Source of the DNA: Geodermatophilus obscurus
Lineage (GTDB): Bacteria > Actinomycetota > Actinomycetes > Mycobacteriales > Geodermatophilaceae
Assembly: GCF_900143215.1 (NCBI RefSeq)
Contig: NZ_FRDM01000003.1
Location: forward strand, 62,001 to 126,000
Length of the DNA stretch: 64,000 nt
Direction of reading: 5' to 3'
Shown here: positions 1 through 7,480 of the stretch, piece by piece
Numbering within the stretch: the stretch's first letter is position 1
Layout: every line of letters begins with the position of its first letter
Program-made: the position numbers and the translations under genes
Notes under the pieces: generated by a model
Databases searched by the model: none
The model's input: the letters and a program-made list of their open reading frames with translations, nothing else
Told to the model about the DNA's origin: nothing

Positions 1-1
1 G

Positions 2-184
2 ACGGCGCTGCTGGAGCACGTGCGGCCGGCGCTGGCCGCCGCCGGGGACGAGCAGTGGGTCGCCGGCGGCGTCGCCGCGGTCCTCGGCCGCGGCACCGGG
101 GCGGACCTGCAGCGCCGGGTGTTCGCGGAGACCGGTGACCTCACCGCGGTGGTGCGTGCGGCGGTCGAGGCCACGCACACCTGA
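2..184 (+). CDS. C-terminal end of a carboxylate-amine ligase (YbdK / GCS2 family), partial
   Basis: Only the last 60 codons are in the window; the frame is open from base 2 and stops with TGA at 182-184. The visible tail (LLEHVRPALAAAG, then VLGRGTGADLQRR) resembles the C-terminal helix region of the glutamate-cysteine ligase type 2 / YbdK carboxylate-amine ligase family, enzymes that make an amide bond from a carboxylate and an amine with ATP in the cytosol. No catalytic residue is visible, so the family call rests on the tail alone and the substrate cannot be inferred. The acyltransferase gene starts 50 bp downstream on the same strand, so the two may be cotranscribed. Confidence 0.6.
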   Translation, partial: TALLEHVRPALAAAGDEQWVAGGVAAVLGRGTGADLQRRVFAETGDLTAVVRAAVEATHT

Positions 185-234
185 GACACGCACACCTGAG
201 AGCGGTGCCGGGGGAGGGCGGTTATCGTCCCGCC

Positions 235-1089
235 ATGTACACCGCCAGCTGGGGCGACGTCGTCCGCCGGGACCTCTTCGGTCCGCACCCGGATCCCCGC
301 GACCGTCCGTACCGGTTCGTCATCCGGCTGGCGCTGGTGGTGTTCCGGCTGTTCCGCTTCCGCTTCGACGTCCGCGGCGCCGAGCACGTGCCGACGACGG
401 GCGGCGCGGTGGTCTGCAGCAACCACGTCAGCTACCTCGACTTCACCTTCCTCGGCCTGGCCGCGTTGCCGCAGCACCGGCTGGTGCGGTTCATGGCCAA
501 GATCTCGGTGTTCTCCCACGGCTTCTCCGGGCCGTTCATGCGGGCGATGCACCACATCCCGGTCGACCGGAAGGCCGGGGCGGCCGCCTTCGACCTCGCC
601 GTCCGCGCGCTCAAGGACGGTGAGCTGGTCGGCGTCTTCCCCGAGGCCACGATCAGCAGCAGCTTCCGGGTCAAGGAGCTGAAGGGCGGTGCCCCGCGGA
701 TGGCGATCAACGCCGGCGTCCCGGTCATCCCGGCGGCGGTGTGGGGCGGCCAACGGCTGTTCACCAAGCACCACCCGATCGAGTTCCGGCGCGGTGTCGC
801 GGTCACCGTCGTCCTCGGCGAGCCGATCCGTCCCGAGCCGGGCGAGGAGCCCCGCCAGCTGCTGCAGCGCATCCGCACGGCCATGGAGCAGCTGCTCGAC
901 GAGGCCCAGCGCACCTACCCGCAGTCGCCGGCCGGCCCCGAGGACCTGTGGTGGCAGCCGGCGCACCTGGGCGGCACCGCGCCGACGCCGGAGGAGGCCC
1001 TGCGGCTGGACCACTCGGACGTGCGGGGGACCAGGAAGAAGGCCGGCCCCCTCGCCACGGCGCGCCGGCTGCTGCGTCGCCGCCGGTGA
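235..1089 (+). CDS. 1-acyl-sn-glycerol-3-phosphate acyltransferase (PlsC-like)
   Basis: A 284-residue acyltransferase of the LPLAT family, which moves an acyl group onto lysophosphatidate or a related acceptor during phospholipid synthesis at the inner face of the membrane. The catalytic HX4D motif is NHVSYLD at residues 63-69, and the glycerophosphate-binding motif reads FPEATIS at about 135-141 (FPEGT in the classical enzyme). The N-terminal 30-45 residues (VIRLALVVFRLF) form a single hydrophobic anchor. ATG at 235 was chosen; a GTG at 205 would add ten residues without homology. Substitution of Gly by Ala in the second motif is common in actinobacterial paralogues, so the acceptor may not be lysophosphatidate. 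Confidence 0.85.
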   Translation: MYTASWGDVVRRDLFGPHPDPRDRPYRFVIRLALVVFRLFRFRFDVRGAEHVPTTGGAVVCSNHVSYLDFTFLGLAALPQHRLVRFMAKISVFSHGFSGPFMRAMHHIPVDRKAGAAAFDLAVRALKDGELVGVFPEATISSSFRVKELKGGAPRMAINAGVPVIPAAVWGGQRLFTKHHPIEFRRGVAVTVVLGEPIRPEPGEEPRQLLQRIRTAMEQLLDEAQRTYPQSPAGPEDLWWQPAHLGGTAPTPEEALRLDHSDVRGTRKKAGPLATARRLLRRRR

Positions 1090-1176
1090 CCTGCCGCCGC
1101 CCGGCGGCCTGGGTCCACCTCGTGGTCTACGGCAGCTTCGGGCTCGTCGCGCCGGCCCTGGGCCGGCTGGCGCTGC

Positions 1177-1707
1177 TCAGTCGACCACGGCTGGGGCCAT
1201 GAGCCGGAAGGCGTCGAGCTCCACGTCGTACCAGCGGCGCATCCGGCCCAGCGGCGTCATCCCCAGCCGGGTGCAGACGGCCACCGACGCGGTGTTGCCG
1301 GGCCGGACGACGGCGTAGACCTCCGGCAGGCCCGCCTCGAACCCCCGGGTGATCACCGCCCGCGCCGCCTCGGTGGCGTATCCGCGACCCCAGCTGTCCG
1401 GGTGCAGGTGCCAGCCGACCTCCACCTCGCCCACGCCGTCGGGCAGGGGCTTGAGGAGCACCGTGCCGGCCACGGTGCCGGTGGCGGCGACCTCGAGCGC
1501 CCAGACACCGAACCGGCCGTCGGCCTCGGCCACCGCGCGCCAGCGCGCGACCAGCTCGATCGGCGACACCGACGGTGTCCCACCCAGCCAGCGGGTGACC
1601 TCGGCGCGGCCGTAGAGGTCCGCCAGGCGCGCCAGGTCGTCGCGGCACGTCGTCCAGGGGCGTAGCCGCAACCGGGCGGTGCGCAGCTCGCCGCCGTCGG
1701 CCGTCAC
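1177..1707 (-). CDS. GNAT family N-acetyltransferase (RimJ/RimL-like)
   Basis: A 176-residue single-domain acetyltransferase. The opening ELRTARLRLRPWT is typical of RimJ/RimL-type GNATs, which acetylate N-terminal amines of proteins or small amines using acetyl-CoA. Motif A, the acetyl-CoA pyrophosphate loop, is at about residues 104-112 (DSWGRGYAT), preceded by the beta-4 strand VEVGWHLHP. A terminal segment with TRLGMTPLGRMRRWY fits the usual C-terminal motif of the family. It stands alone, convergent with the acyltransferase and divergent from the amidohydrolase gene; the substrate cannot be read from sequence. Confidence 0.85.
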   Translation of the reverse strand: MTADGGELRTARLRLRPWTTCRDDLARLADLYGRAEVTRWLGGTPSVSPIELVARWRAVAEADGRFGVWALEVAATGTVAGTVLLKPLPDGVGEVEVGWHLHPDSWGRGYATEAARAVITRGFEAGLPEVYAVVRPGNTASVAVCTRLGMTPLGRMRRWYDVELDAFRLMAPAVVD

Positions 1708-1782
1708 GCCGTTCTGCCTACCGCCGGACGCCCTCCCCGGCCACCGGGCGGACCCCCGGACCGGGCGCTGCCGGGCGACGTG

Positions 1783-1836
1783 GTGTCCTTCCGGAGCGCG
1801 GTGTCCTTCCGGAGCGCGGTGTCCTTCCGGAGCGCG
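1783..1836. repeat. three exact tandem copies of an 18-bp unit in a divergent promoter region
   Basis: The unit GTGTCCTTCCGGAGCGCG occurs at 1783-1800, 1801-1818 and 1819-1836 without a mismatch. Each contains the partial palindrome TCCGGA. It lies between the divergent acetyltransferase (start 1707) and amidohydrolase (start 1869) genes, ending 17 bp before the Shine-Dalgarno-like GGAGG at 1853. Either an array of regulator sites or a replication-slippage product; the sequence does not decide. Confidence 0.9.
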
Positions 1837-1868
1837 GACGGCGCTGCACGACGGAGGGGGTGACGGAC

Positions 1869-3410
1869 GTGACGGAACAGGACGGGAACGGCGGCGGTCT
1901 GCTGGTCACCGACGTGACGGTGGGGGACCGCGCCGGTCGGGCGGTGCTGGCGGCGGCCGGCCGGATCGCCTGGCTCGGGGACGCCGCGGACGCGCCCGCC
2001 GCCGCGCGGCAGGTCGCAGGGGAGGGGGCGCTGCTCACCCCCGCCTTCGTCGACGCCCACGTGCACGCCACGGCGACCGGTCTGGCCCTCACCGGTCTCG
2101 ACCTCCACTCCAGCCTGAGCCTCCGCGACGCCGTCGCGGCGCTGCGGACCCACACCGGGGCGACACCCCGAGGCGTGCTGCTCGGCACCGGATGGGACGA
2201 GACCGGCTGGCCGGAGCGGCGCGGGCTGACCCGGCACGACGTGGACGCCGTCGTCGGCGACCGGCCCGCCTACCTCGCGCGGGTCGACGTGCACTCCGCC
2301 ACCGTCTCGACCGCGCTGCTCGCACGGGTGCCCGGCATCGCCGCGCTGCCCGGTTTCTCCCCGGACGGGCAGCTGCGCCTGGACGCCCACCACGCCGCCC
2401 GCCGGGCGGCCTACGGCGCCGTGGACGCCGTCCAGCGCGGCGCCGCGCAGCGGACCACCCGCGCCGCTGCCGTCGTCCTGGGCATCGGCAGCCTGCACGA
2501 GATGGCCGGGCCCGAGGTCTCCGGCTCCGAGGACCTGGCGGGCCTGCTGGCGATCGCCGCCGCGGAGCCCGGGCCGCGGGTGCTCGGCTACTGGGGGGAG
2601 CTCACCGCGCGCGGCGGACTGGACGTGGTGCGCGACCTGGGCCTGGCCGGCGCCGGGGGTGACCTGTTCTGCGACGGCGCCCTCGGCTCGCACACCGCCG
2701 CGTTGAGCCGTCCTTACAGTGACCGACCCGAGACCGCCGGGCACCTGCGCTTCGACACGGCGTCGCTGGTCGAGCACGTGCGGGCCTGCACCCGCGCCGG
2801 CGTGCAGGCCGGCTTCCACGTCATCGGGGACGCCGCCGTGGAGCAGGTGCTCACCGCGGTCGGCACCGTGGTCGAGGAGCTGGGCGCGGCCGCGGTGCGG
2901 GCCTGCCGGCACCGCCTGGAGCACGTCGAGATGGTGTCCCCGGCGGCGGTCGACCGGTTGGCCGCGTGGGGCATGGTCGCCAGCGTGCAGCCGGCCTTCG
3001 ACGCGGCCTGGGGCGGGGACGCCGGGATGTACGCCGCGCGGCTGGGGGTCGACCGGGCGCTGGGCACCAACCCGTTCGCCGACCTGGTCGACGCCGGTGT
3101 CCCGCTCGCCCTGGGCAGCGACGCCCCGGTCACCCCGATGGACCCGTGGGGCGGGGTGCACGCGGCGGTCGACCACCGGACGCCGGCCTCGGGGCTGCGC
3201 CCCTACGACGCCTTCGACGCCGCCACGCACGGCGGCTGGCACGCCGCGCGCGCCGAGCACCCGCAGGGGCCGCTGGCCGTCGGCGCGCCGGCAGACCTGG
3301 CGCTGTGGGCGACGACGGAGACGCTGTCCGCGGTCCTCGCCGGACGGGGGCGGCCCGCCTGCCGCCTGCTGCTGGTCGACGGCGCTGCGGTCCCGGGCCC
3401 TGCGGCCTAG
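1869..3410 (+). CDS. amidohydrolase family 3 protein (YtcJ-like)
   Basis: A 513-residue metal-dependent hydrolase of the amidohydrolase superfamily. The metal-binding HxH is DAHVHA at about residues 62-67. Other family landmarks follow in order: GALGSHTAALS, FHVIGDAA with a metal-ligand His, RHRLEH, and GSDAPVTPMDPWGG with the C-terminal Asp ligand. YtcJ-like members hydrolyse N-acyl or formyl bonds in small molecules; the substrate is unknown here. GTG at 1869 was preferred over GTG at 1860 because the GGAGG at 1853 then has normal spacing. The triple tandem repeat just upstream may affect its expression. Confidence 0.82.
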   Translation: MTEQDGNGGGLLVTDVTVGDRAGRAVLAAAGRIAWLGDAADAPAAARQVAGEGALLTPAFVDAHVHATATGLALTGLDLHSSLSLRDAVAALRTHTGATPRGVLLGTGWDETGWPERRGLTRHDVDAVVGDRPAYLARVDVHSATVSTALLARVPGIAALPGFSPDGQLRLDAHHAARRAAYGAVDAVQRGAAQRTTRAAAVVLGIGSLHEMAGPEVSGSEDLAGLLAIAAAEPGPRVLGYWGELTARGGLDVVRDLGLAGAGGDLFCDGALGSHTAALSRPYSDRPETAGHLRFDTASLVEHVRACTRAGVQAGFHVIGDAAVEQVLTAVGTVVEELGAAAVRACRHRLEHVEMVSPAAVDRLAAWGMVASVQPAFDAAWGGDAGMYAARLGVDRALGTNPFADLVDAGVPLALGSDAPVTPMDPWGGVHAAVDHRTPASGLRPYDAFDAATHGGWHAARAEHPQGPLAVGAPADLALWATTETLSAVLAGRGRPACRLLLVDGAAVPGPAA

Positions 3411-3750
3411 GCGACGAACAGGTCCCGGTCGGTTCCAGGGTCCGCCGGGCGGCACGTTCCCGCCAGTGCCTGCAGTTCCACCCCGGGGCACCGGTAGCTG
3501 CTCCGCCGGATCAGCGCAGCCTCGCCGGGCACGCGGACGGACACCGCCCGGGTCGCGCCCGCCGGCGGCGCCGATCCGGGGTCCGGCACGGACGGGTGAC
3601 GCCGGACTGGGCGACCGCCACACCGTTCCGGGATGGGATGCTGGGTCGCGGACCGCCGGCGAGGACGTCGGTGGCCGCGACCCCGTTCGACCGGCACGGG
3701 GGAAGGCAGCGACCGGGGACGCCGGCCGCACGGGCGCACGGGAGGCGCGG
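3411..3750. other. 340-bp gene-free leader before lnt
   Basis: No open frame here has a recognisable protein or a convincing start. Nothing beyond the ribosome binding site of lnt (GGAGG at 3741-3745) could be assigned. The region probably holds the promoter of the lnt-ppm1-fxsA group. Confidence 0.5.
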
Positions 3751-5361
3751 GTGCCGTCAGCGATCCCGACCGGCACCCTCGCACGGCCTTCCGGGTCCCC
3801 GGCCGCGGCGCCCGCGTCCGGCCGGCGGGTGGGTGGGCAGGCGGCATGGCGCACGCTGCTGGCCGCCGTCGCCGGGCTGCTGCTGCTGCTGGCCTTCCCC
3901 GGCTCCTCGCTGCCCTGGCTGGCACCGCTCGGCCCGGCCGCCCTGGCCCTCGCCGTCTCCGGGCAGCGCGTCCGCTCGGGGGCCTGGCTGGGGCTGGTGT
4001 GCGGGCTCGTCTTCTTCGTGCCGCTGCTGTCCTGGAGCGGCATCTTCGTCGGCGCGCTGCCGTGGCTGGCCCTGGCCAGCGCGCAGGCGGCGTACGTCGC
4101 CCTGCTCGGCGCGGCCAGCGCCGCCACGTCCCGGCTGCCGCTGTGGCCGCTGTGGGCGGCGGCCCTCTGGGTGGGCCAGGAGGCGCTGCGCGGCCGTCTC
4201 CCGTTCGGCGGGTTCCCGTGGGGGCGGCTGGGCCTGAGCCAGACCGAGGGCCCGTTCCTGGCGTTCGCCGCCTACGGCGGGGTGCCGCTGGTCGGCTTCG
4301 CCGTCGCGCTCACCGGCACGCTGCTGGCCGCCGCCGTGCTGCACCTGGTCCGGGGAGGACGGCGGACCGCGGCGCTGGCCGCGCTGGGGGCCGTGGCGGT
4401 GCCGGCGCTCGGCGGGCTGGCCTGGCTGCCGCTGCCGGGCTCCTCCCTCGCCGCCGGCGGCCCGACCCGCACGGTGGCGGTGGTCCAGGGCGACGTCCCG
4501 CAGCCGGGCCTGGAGTTCAACGAGCGCCGGCGGGCGGTGCTCGACAAACACGTCGACCAGACGACCCGGCTGGCCGAGGCCGTCGCGTCGGGGCAGCAGC
4601 CGCAGCCGGACCTCGTCGTCTGGCCGGAGAACAGCTCCGACATCGACCCGTACCGCAACGCCGACGCCGCCCGGCAGATCAGCCGGGCCGCCGACGCGAT
4701 CGGTGCGCCGATCCTGGTGGGCGCCGTCGTCGGCGGACCGGGGGAGTTCATCAGCAACACCGCGATCGTGTGGGACCCGCAGAGCGGGCCCGGCGACACC
4801 TACGTCAAGCGCCACCCGGTGCCCTTCGCCGAGTACATCCCCTTCCGCGACTTCTTCCGCCTGTTCAGCGAGCACGTCGACCGGGTGAGCCGCGACTTCG
4901 CCGCCGGCGACCGGATCGGGCTGCTGGACGTCGGCGGAGCGCGGATCGCCGACGTCATCTGCTTCGAGGTGGTCTACGACGGCCTGGTGCACGACGCCGT
5001 CAGCGCCGGCGCCGGGATGATCGTCGTCCAGACCAACAACGCCACCTTCGGCTACAGCGCCGAGAGCGAGCAGCAGGTCGCCGCGGCCCGGGTACGGGCG
5101 GTGGAGTTCGGGCGCTCGGTCGCGCTCGCCTCCACCAGCGGCATCTCCGCGGTCATCGCGCCCGACGGCTCCCTGGCCGCCGCCTCGGGGCTGTTCGAGT
5201 CCGCCGTCTTCGTCGAGGAGATCGCGCAGCGGGACTCCAGCACCCTGGCCGAGCGGGTGGGCGCCGGGCCGGAGTGGCTGCTGAGCGCCCTGGGCGCCGG
5301 TGCGCTGCTCGCCGCGGCCGTGCCCGGGCTGCGCCGCCGGACCCGCGGGACAGCGGGGTGA
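3751..5361 (+). CDS. lnt: apolipoprotein N-acyltransferase
   Basis: A 536-residue integral membrane enzyme that transfers an acyl chain from a phospholipid to the N-terminal Cys of apolipoproteins, the last step of lipoprotein maturation. Residues 35-230 contain about six to seven hydrophobic helices; the C-terminal half is the extracytoplasmic nitrilase domain. The Glu-Lys-Cys triad is visible: E293 in VVWPENSS, K353 in YVKRHPVPF, C404 in DVICFEVV. GTG at 3751 has GGAGG five bases upstream; homology begins soon after. Its stop overlaps the GTG of the next gene (GTGA), so Lnt and Ppm1 are translationally coupled; in M. tuberculosis the two activities sit on one polypeptide. Confidence 0.93.
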   Translation: MPSAIPTGTLARPSGSPAAAPASGRRVGGQAAWRTLLAAVAGLLLLLAFPGSSLPWLAPLGPAALALAVSGQRVRSGAWLGLVCGLVFFVPLLSWSGIFVGALPWLALASAQAAYVALLGAASAATSRLPLWPLWAAALWVGQEALRGRLPFGGFPWGRLGLSQTEGPFLAFAAYGGVPLVGFAVALTGTLLAAAVLHLVRGGRRTAALAALGAVAVPALGGLAWLPLPGSSLAAGGPTRTVAVVQGDVPQPGLEFNERRRAVLDKHVDQTTRLAEAVASGQQPQPDLVVWPENSSDIDPYRNADAARQISRAADAIGAPILVGAVVGGPGEFISNTAIVWDPQSGPGDTYVKRHPVPFAEYIPFRDFFRLFSEHVDRVSRDFAAGDRIGLLDVGGARIADVICFEVVYDGLVHDAVSAGAGMIVVQTNNATFGYSAESEQQVAAARVRAVEFGRSVALASTSGISAVIAPDGSLAAASGLFESAVFVEEIAQRDSSTLAERVGAGPEWLLSALGAGALLAAAVPGLRRRTRGTAG

Positions 5362-6149
5362 GCGGGCGGCGGGTGCTGGTCGTCGTCCCCACCTACGACG
5401 AGGTGGACAACATCGAGCCCATCCTCGAGCGGCTGCACGCCAGCGTCCCGGACGCGCACGCCCTCGTGGTCGACGACGGCTCGCCCGACGGCACCGGTGA
5501 GCTGGCGGAGAAGCTGGCCGCCCTGGACCCGCGGGTGCACGTGCTGCGGCGGACCACCAAGGCCGGCCTGGGCCCGGCCTACGTCGCCGGGTTCCGGTGG
5601 GGGCGGGCGCGCGGCTACGACGTCCTGGTCGAGATGGACGCCGACGGTTCCCACCACCCCGAGCAGCTGCCCGCCCTGCTCACCGCGCTGGACGACGCCG
5701 ATCTCGCGCTGGGCTCCCGGTACGTGCCCGGTGGCCGCGTGGAGGACTGGCCGCTGCACCGCCTGCTGCTCTCGCGGGCCGGCAACCTGTGGACCCGCTG
5801 GTCGCTGCGGCTGCCCCTGGCCGACGCCACCGGCGGCTTCCGGGCGGTGCACGGCGAGCTGGTCGACCGGCTGCCCTTCGACGACGTCGCCAGCCAGGGC
5901 TACTGCTTCCAGGTCGACTGGGTGTGGCGGGCGGTCCGGGCGGGCGCCCTCGTGGTCGAGGTGCCGATCACCTTCACCGAGCGCACCTCCGGGCGGAGCA
6001 AGATGAGCCGCTCGATCGTTCAAGAGGCGTTGGTACGGGTCACCTGGTGGGGCCTGCAGGACCGGCTGGCCGATCGGCTGCCGGGCCGGGTCCGCCACCC
6101 CGTGCCGGGACGAGCCCGCGACGGCGGGCGGTCGACCGCGGTCCGGTAG
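5358..6149 (+). CDS. ppm1: polyprenol monophosphomannose synthase (Ppm1 / Dpm1 type)
   Basis: A 263-residue GT2 glycosyltransferase that moves mannose from GDP-mannose to polyprenyl phosphate, giving the donor for extracytoplasmic mannosylation of glycolipids and proteins. The GT-A nucleotide-binding loop VVDDGSPDGT is at residues 37-46 and the metal-binding DAD at 94-96 (VEMDADGSHH). The C-terminal part has GGFRAV and ITFTERTSGRSKMS, characteristic of the Dpm1 branch. It lacks added membrane helices, so it probably relies on the coupled Lnt for membrane association, as in actinomycetes where the two domains are separate. GTG at 5358 overlaps the lnt stop by four bases. Confidence 0.92.
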   Translation: MSGRRVLVVVPTYDEVDNIEPILERLHASVPDAHALVVDDGSPDGTGELAEKLAALDPRVHVLRRTTKAGLGPAYVAGFRWGRARGYDVLVEMDADGSHHPEQLPALLTALDDADLALGSRYVPGGRVEDWPLHRLLLSRAGNLWTRWSLRLPLADATGGFRAVHGELVDRLPFDDVASQGYCFQVDWVWRAVRAGALVVEVPITFTERTSGRSKMSRSIVQEALVRVTWWGLQDRLADRLPGRVRHPVPGRARDGGRSTAVR

Positions 6150-6192
6150 GCGGACCCGGGGCCGCCGGCGCGTGCGGGCGTGAGGGAGAGCC

Positions 6193-6720
6193 GTGGGACA
6201 CCGCGTGCGCGTGCTGGCCGGCCTGTGGGCGCTGGCCGAGGTCGTCGTCCTCGTGCTGGTCGCCGCCTGGATCGGCGTGGGCTGGACGCTGCTGGCCACC
6301 CTGGCCACCACCGCCCTGGGCTGGGCCCTGCTGGCCCGCCAGGGCGCCCGGGCGCTCACCGAGCTGCGGCAGCGGGCCCGGGAGCGGCGGCCGCCCGGGC
6401 GGGCGCTGGGGGACGCCGGGCTGATCGCCGTCGGCGGCGCGCTGATGGTGCTGCCCGGCTTCCTGGGCGACGTCGTCGGGCTGCTGTGCCTGCTGCCGCC
6501 GACGCGCTTCCTCGTGCGCGGGCTGCTGGGCCGGGCGGTGGCCTCCCGGCTGCCGGTGGAGCTGCGCGGGCCGGTGCGGGTGCGCAGTGCCCGGACCGAG
6601 GGGGCGCCGTACCCGGGCGGTCCGTTCGGCACGGGTGCGCACGCCTCCGGGTTCGGGCGGCCGCTGGTCATCGAGGGCGAGGTCGTGCGGGAGGAGCGCC
6701 AACCGGGCACGCCGAGTTGA
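6193..6720 (+). CDS. fxsA: FxsA family membrane protein
   Basis: A 175-residue protein of the FxsA family, a cytoplasmic membrane protein whose E. coli member relieves phage exclusion when overexpressed; the housekeeping role is unknown. Two N-terminal helices (residues 8-45) and a third hydrophobic segment carry the family pattern, including LMVLPGFLGDVVGLLCLLPPTR (split here as VLPGFLGDVVG and LCLLPPTR). GTG at 6193 is preceded by GGGAGA. It follows ppm1 by 43 bp and is probably the last gene of that unit. Its TGA stop lies inside the left arm of a long inverted repeat. Confidence 0.85.
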   Translation: MGHRVRVLAGLWALAEVVVLVLVAAWIGVGWTLLATLATTALGWALLARQGARALTELRQRARERRPPGRALGDAGLIAVGGALMVLPGFLGDVVGLLCLLPPTRFLVRGLLGRAVASRLPVELRGPVRVRSARTEGAPYPGGPFGTGAHASGFGRPLVIEGEVVREERQPGTPS

Positions 6721-6784
6721 TCATGGGGTCGTTGCCGGGAACACGCGCCGGCCCGCCGTCCGGCCCGGCAACAGTCCCATGATC
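6719..6784. repeat. 66-nt imperfect inverted repeat at the fxsA stop codon
   Basis: Outer arms GATCATGGG (6719-6727) and CCCATGATC (6776-6784) and inner arms GTTGCCGGG (6731-6739) and CCCGGCAAC (6764-6772) are perfect; three unpaired bases separate them on each side. The 24-nt loop is GC-rich. It begins within the stop codon of fxsA and ends 32 nt before the terminator hairpin at 6816. It could be a first terminator, an mRNA 3' stabiliser or a small palindromic mobile repeat. Confidence 0.8.
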
Positions 6785-6815
6785 GACCCGCGGCGGCGGC
6801 TGCCCCGGAACAGCG

Positions 6816-6849
6816 GACGGCCCCGGTGGGAAGTCCCACCGGGGCCGTC
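6816..6849. terminator. bidirectional hairpin terminator between fxsA and rbpA
   Basis: A perfect 16-bp stem: GACGGCCCCGGTGGGA at 6816-6831 pairs with TCCCACCGGGGCCGTC at 6834-6849. It lies between convergent genes and has no U-tract, as is usual for actinobacterial terminators. Confidence 0.75.
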
Positions 6850-6875
6850 GACGATGGTGGAACGGCCCGCCTCCA

Positions 6876-6917
6876 GGGGCCCGCCGCGAGCTTGCGAGCG
6901 GTGGGGAGGCGGGCCCT
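6876..6917 (-). terminator. rbpA 3' hairpin of the recurring GC-rich element family
   Basis: GGGCCCGCC and GGCGGGCCC form a 9-bp stem around a loop containing GCGAGCTTGCGAGCGGTGG. The element ends a few bases before the rbpA stop codon. A related element with GCGAGCTCGCGAGCGATGG lies at the 3' end of the EF-G-like gene near 31945. Confidence 0.6.
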
Positions 6918-6920
6918 TCC

Positions 6921-7265
6921 TCAGCTGGCGCGGGTCCGCCGGCCGCGGAGCACCTCGAGGCGCTCGGCCAGGACCTCCTCGAGGTCCTCCACCGAACGGC
7001 GCTCGAGCAGCATGTCCCAGTGCGTGCGCGGGGGCTTGACCTTCTTCGGTGCGGGCTCGGTGCCACCGACCAGCTTGGCGGCCGCCCCGTCGAACTTGCA
7101 CTCCCAGGTGTCGGGGAGCTCCGCGTCGTCCGCGAAGGGCACGGTGAACAGGTGACCCGACGGGCACCGGTACTCCGCGTACTGCCGCTCGATCGGGGCG
7201 GTGTTCCGCTCGGTCTCGTAGCTCACGCTGCCCAGTCGGCTGCCCCGCAGGGAACGCTCGCCCAT
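6921..7265 (-). CDS. rbpA: RNA polymerase-binding protein RbpA
   Basis: A 114-residue actinobacterial transcription factor that binds RNA polymerase and the principal sigma factor and stabilises the open promoter complex. The core domain has YRCPSGHLFTVPF and TWECKFDGA with C34, H38 and C56, and the basic linker and sigma-interacting domain follow as PKKVKPPRTHWDMLLERRS with a C-terminal helix. ATG at 7265 is preceded by GAGAGGA. Upstream lies a GGAAT-N18-GTT promoter, matching the SigR/SigH type that drives rbpA in Streptomyces. Location next to lnt/ppm1 matches mycobacterial gene order. Confidence 0.95.
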   Translation of the reverse strand: MGERSLRGSRLGSVSYETERNTAPIERQYAEYRCPSGHLFTVPFADDAELPDTWECKFDGAAAKLVGGTEPAPKKVKPPRTHWDMLLERRSVEDLEEVLAERLEVLRGRRTRAS

Positions 7266-7354
7266 GGCACACCGTCCTCTCGTGCTGGTGGTGTCGGTCC
7301 GGACTCGCCGTCACAGCAGGGCAGTACCCCGTGAACGGCGGGATCAAGAGGACC

Positions 7355-7380
7355 AACGACAGAGTTCGCGGAGAGATTCC
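7355..7380 (-). promoter_or_regulatory. SigR/SigH-type (thiol-stress ECF sigma) promoter of rbpA
   Basis: On the minus strand GGAAT (7380-7376) is followed by exactly 18 bases and GTT (7357-7355), the SigR consensus GGAAT-N18-GTT. The -35 lies within the 12-bp palindrome ATTCCGCGGAAT (7376-7387). Transcription would begin near 7347, giving a leader of about 80 nt before rbpA. Streptomyces rbpA is known to be SigR-controlled, so location and motif agree. Confidence 0.75.
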
Positions 7381-7480
7381 GCGGAATCGGTCCCGAATCA
7401 TCGCATGGGGTGGTATTGCGACGCCTGACCACCCCCCGACGAGGGAGCTCGGGGACTTCGTCGGGACCGGACGTCGCGCC

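Noticed and set aside
1704-4127. Long minus-strand open frame of more than 800 codons
   Set aside because: Antisense to the amidohydrolase and lnt genes; low-complexity Pro/Arg/Gly translation typical of high-GC shadow frames.
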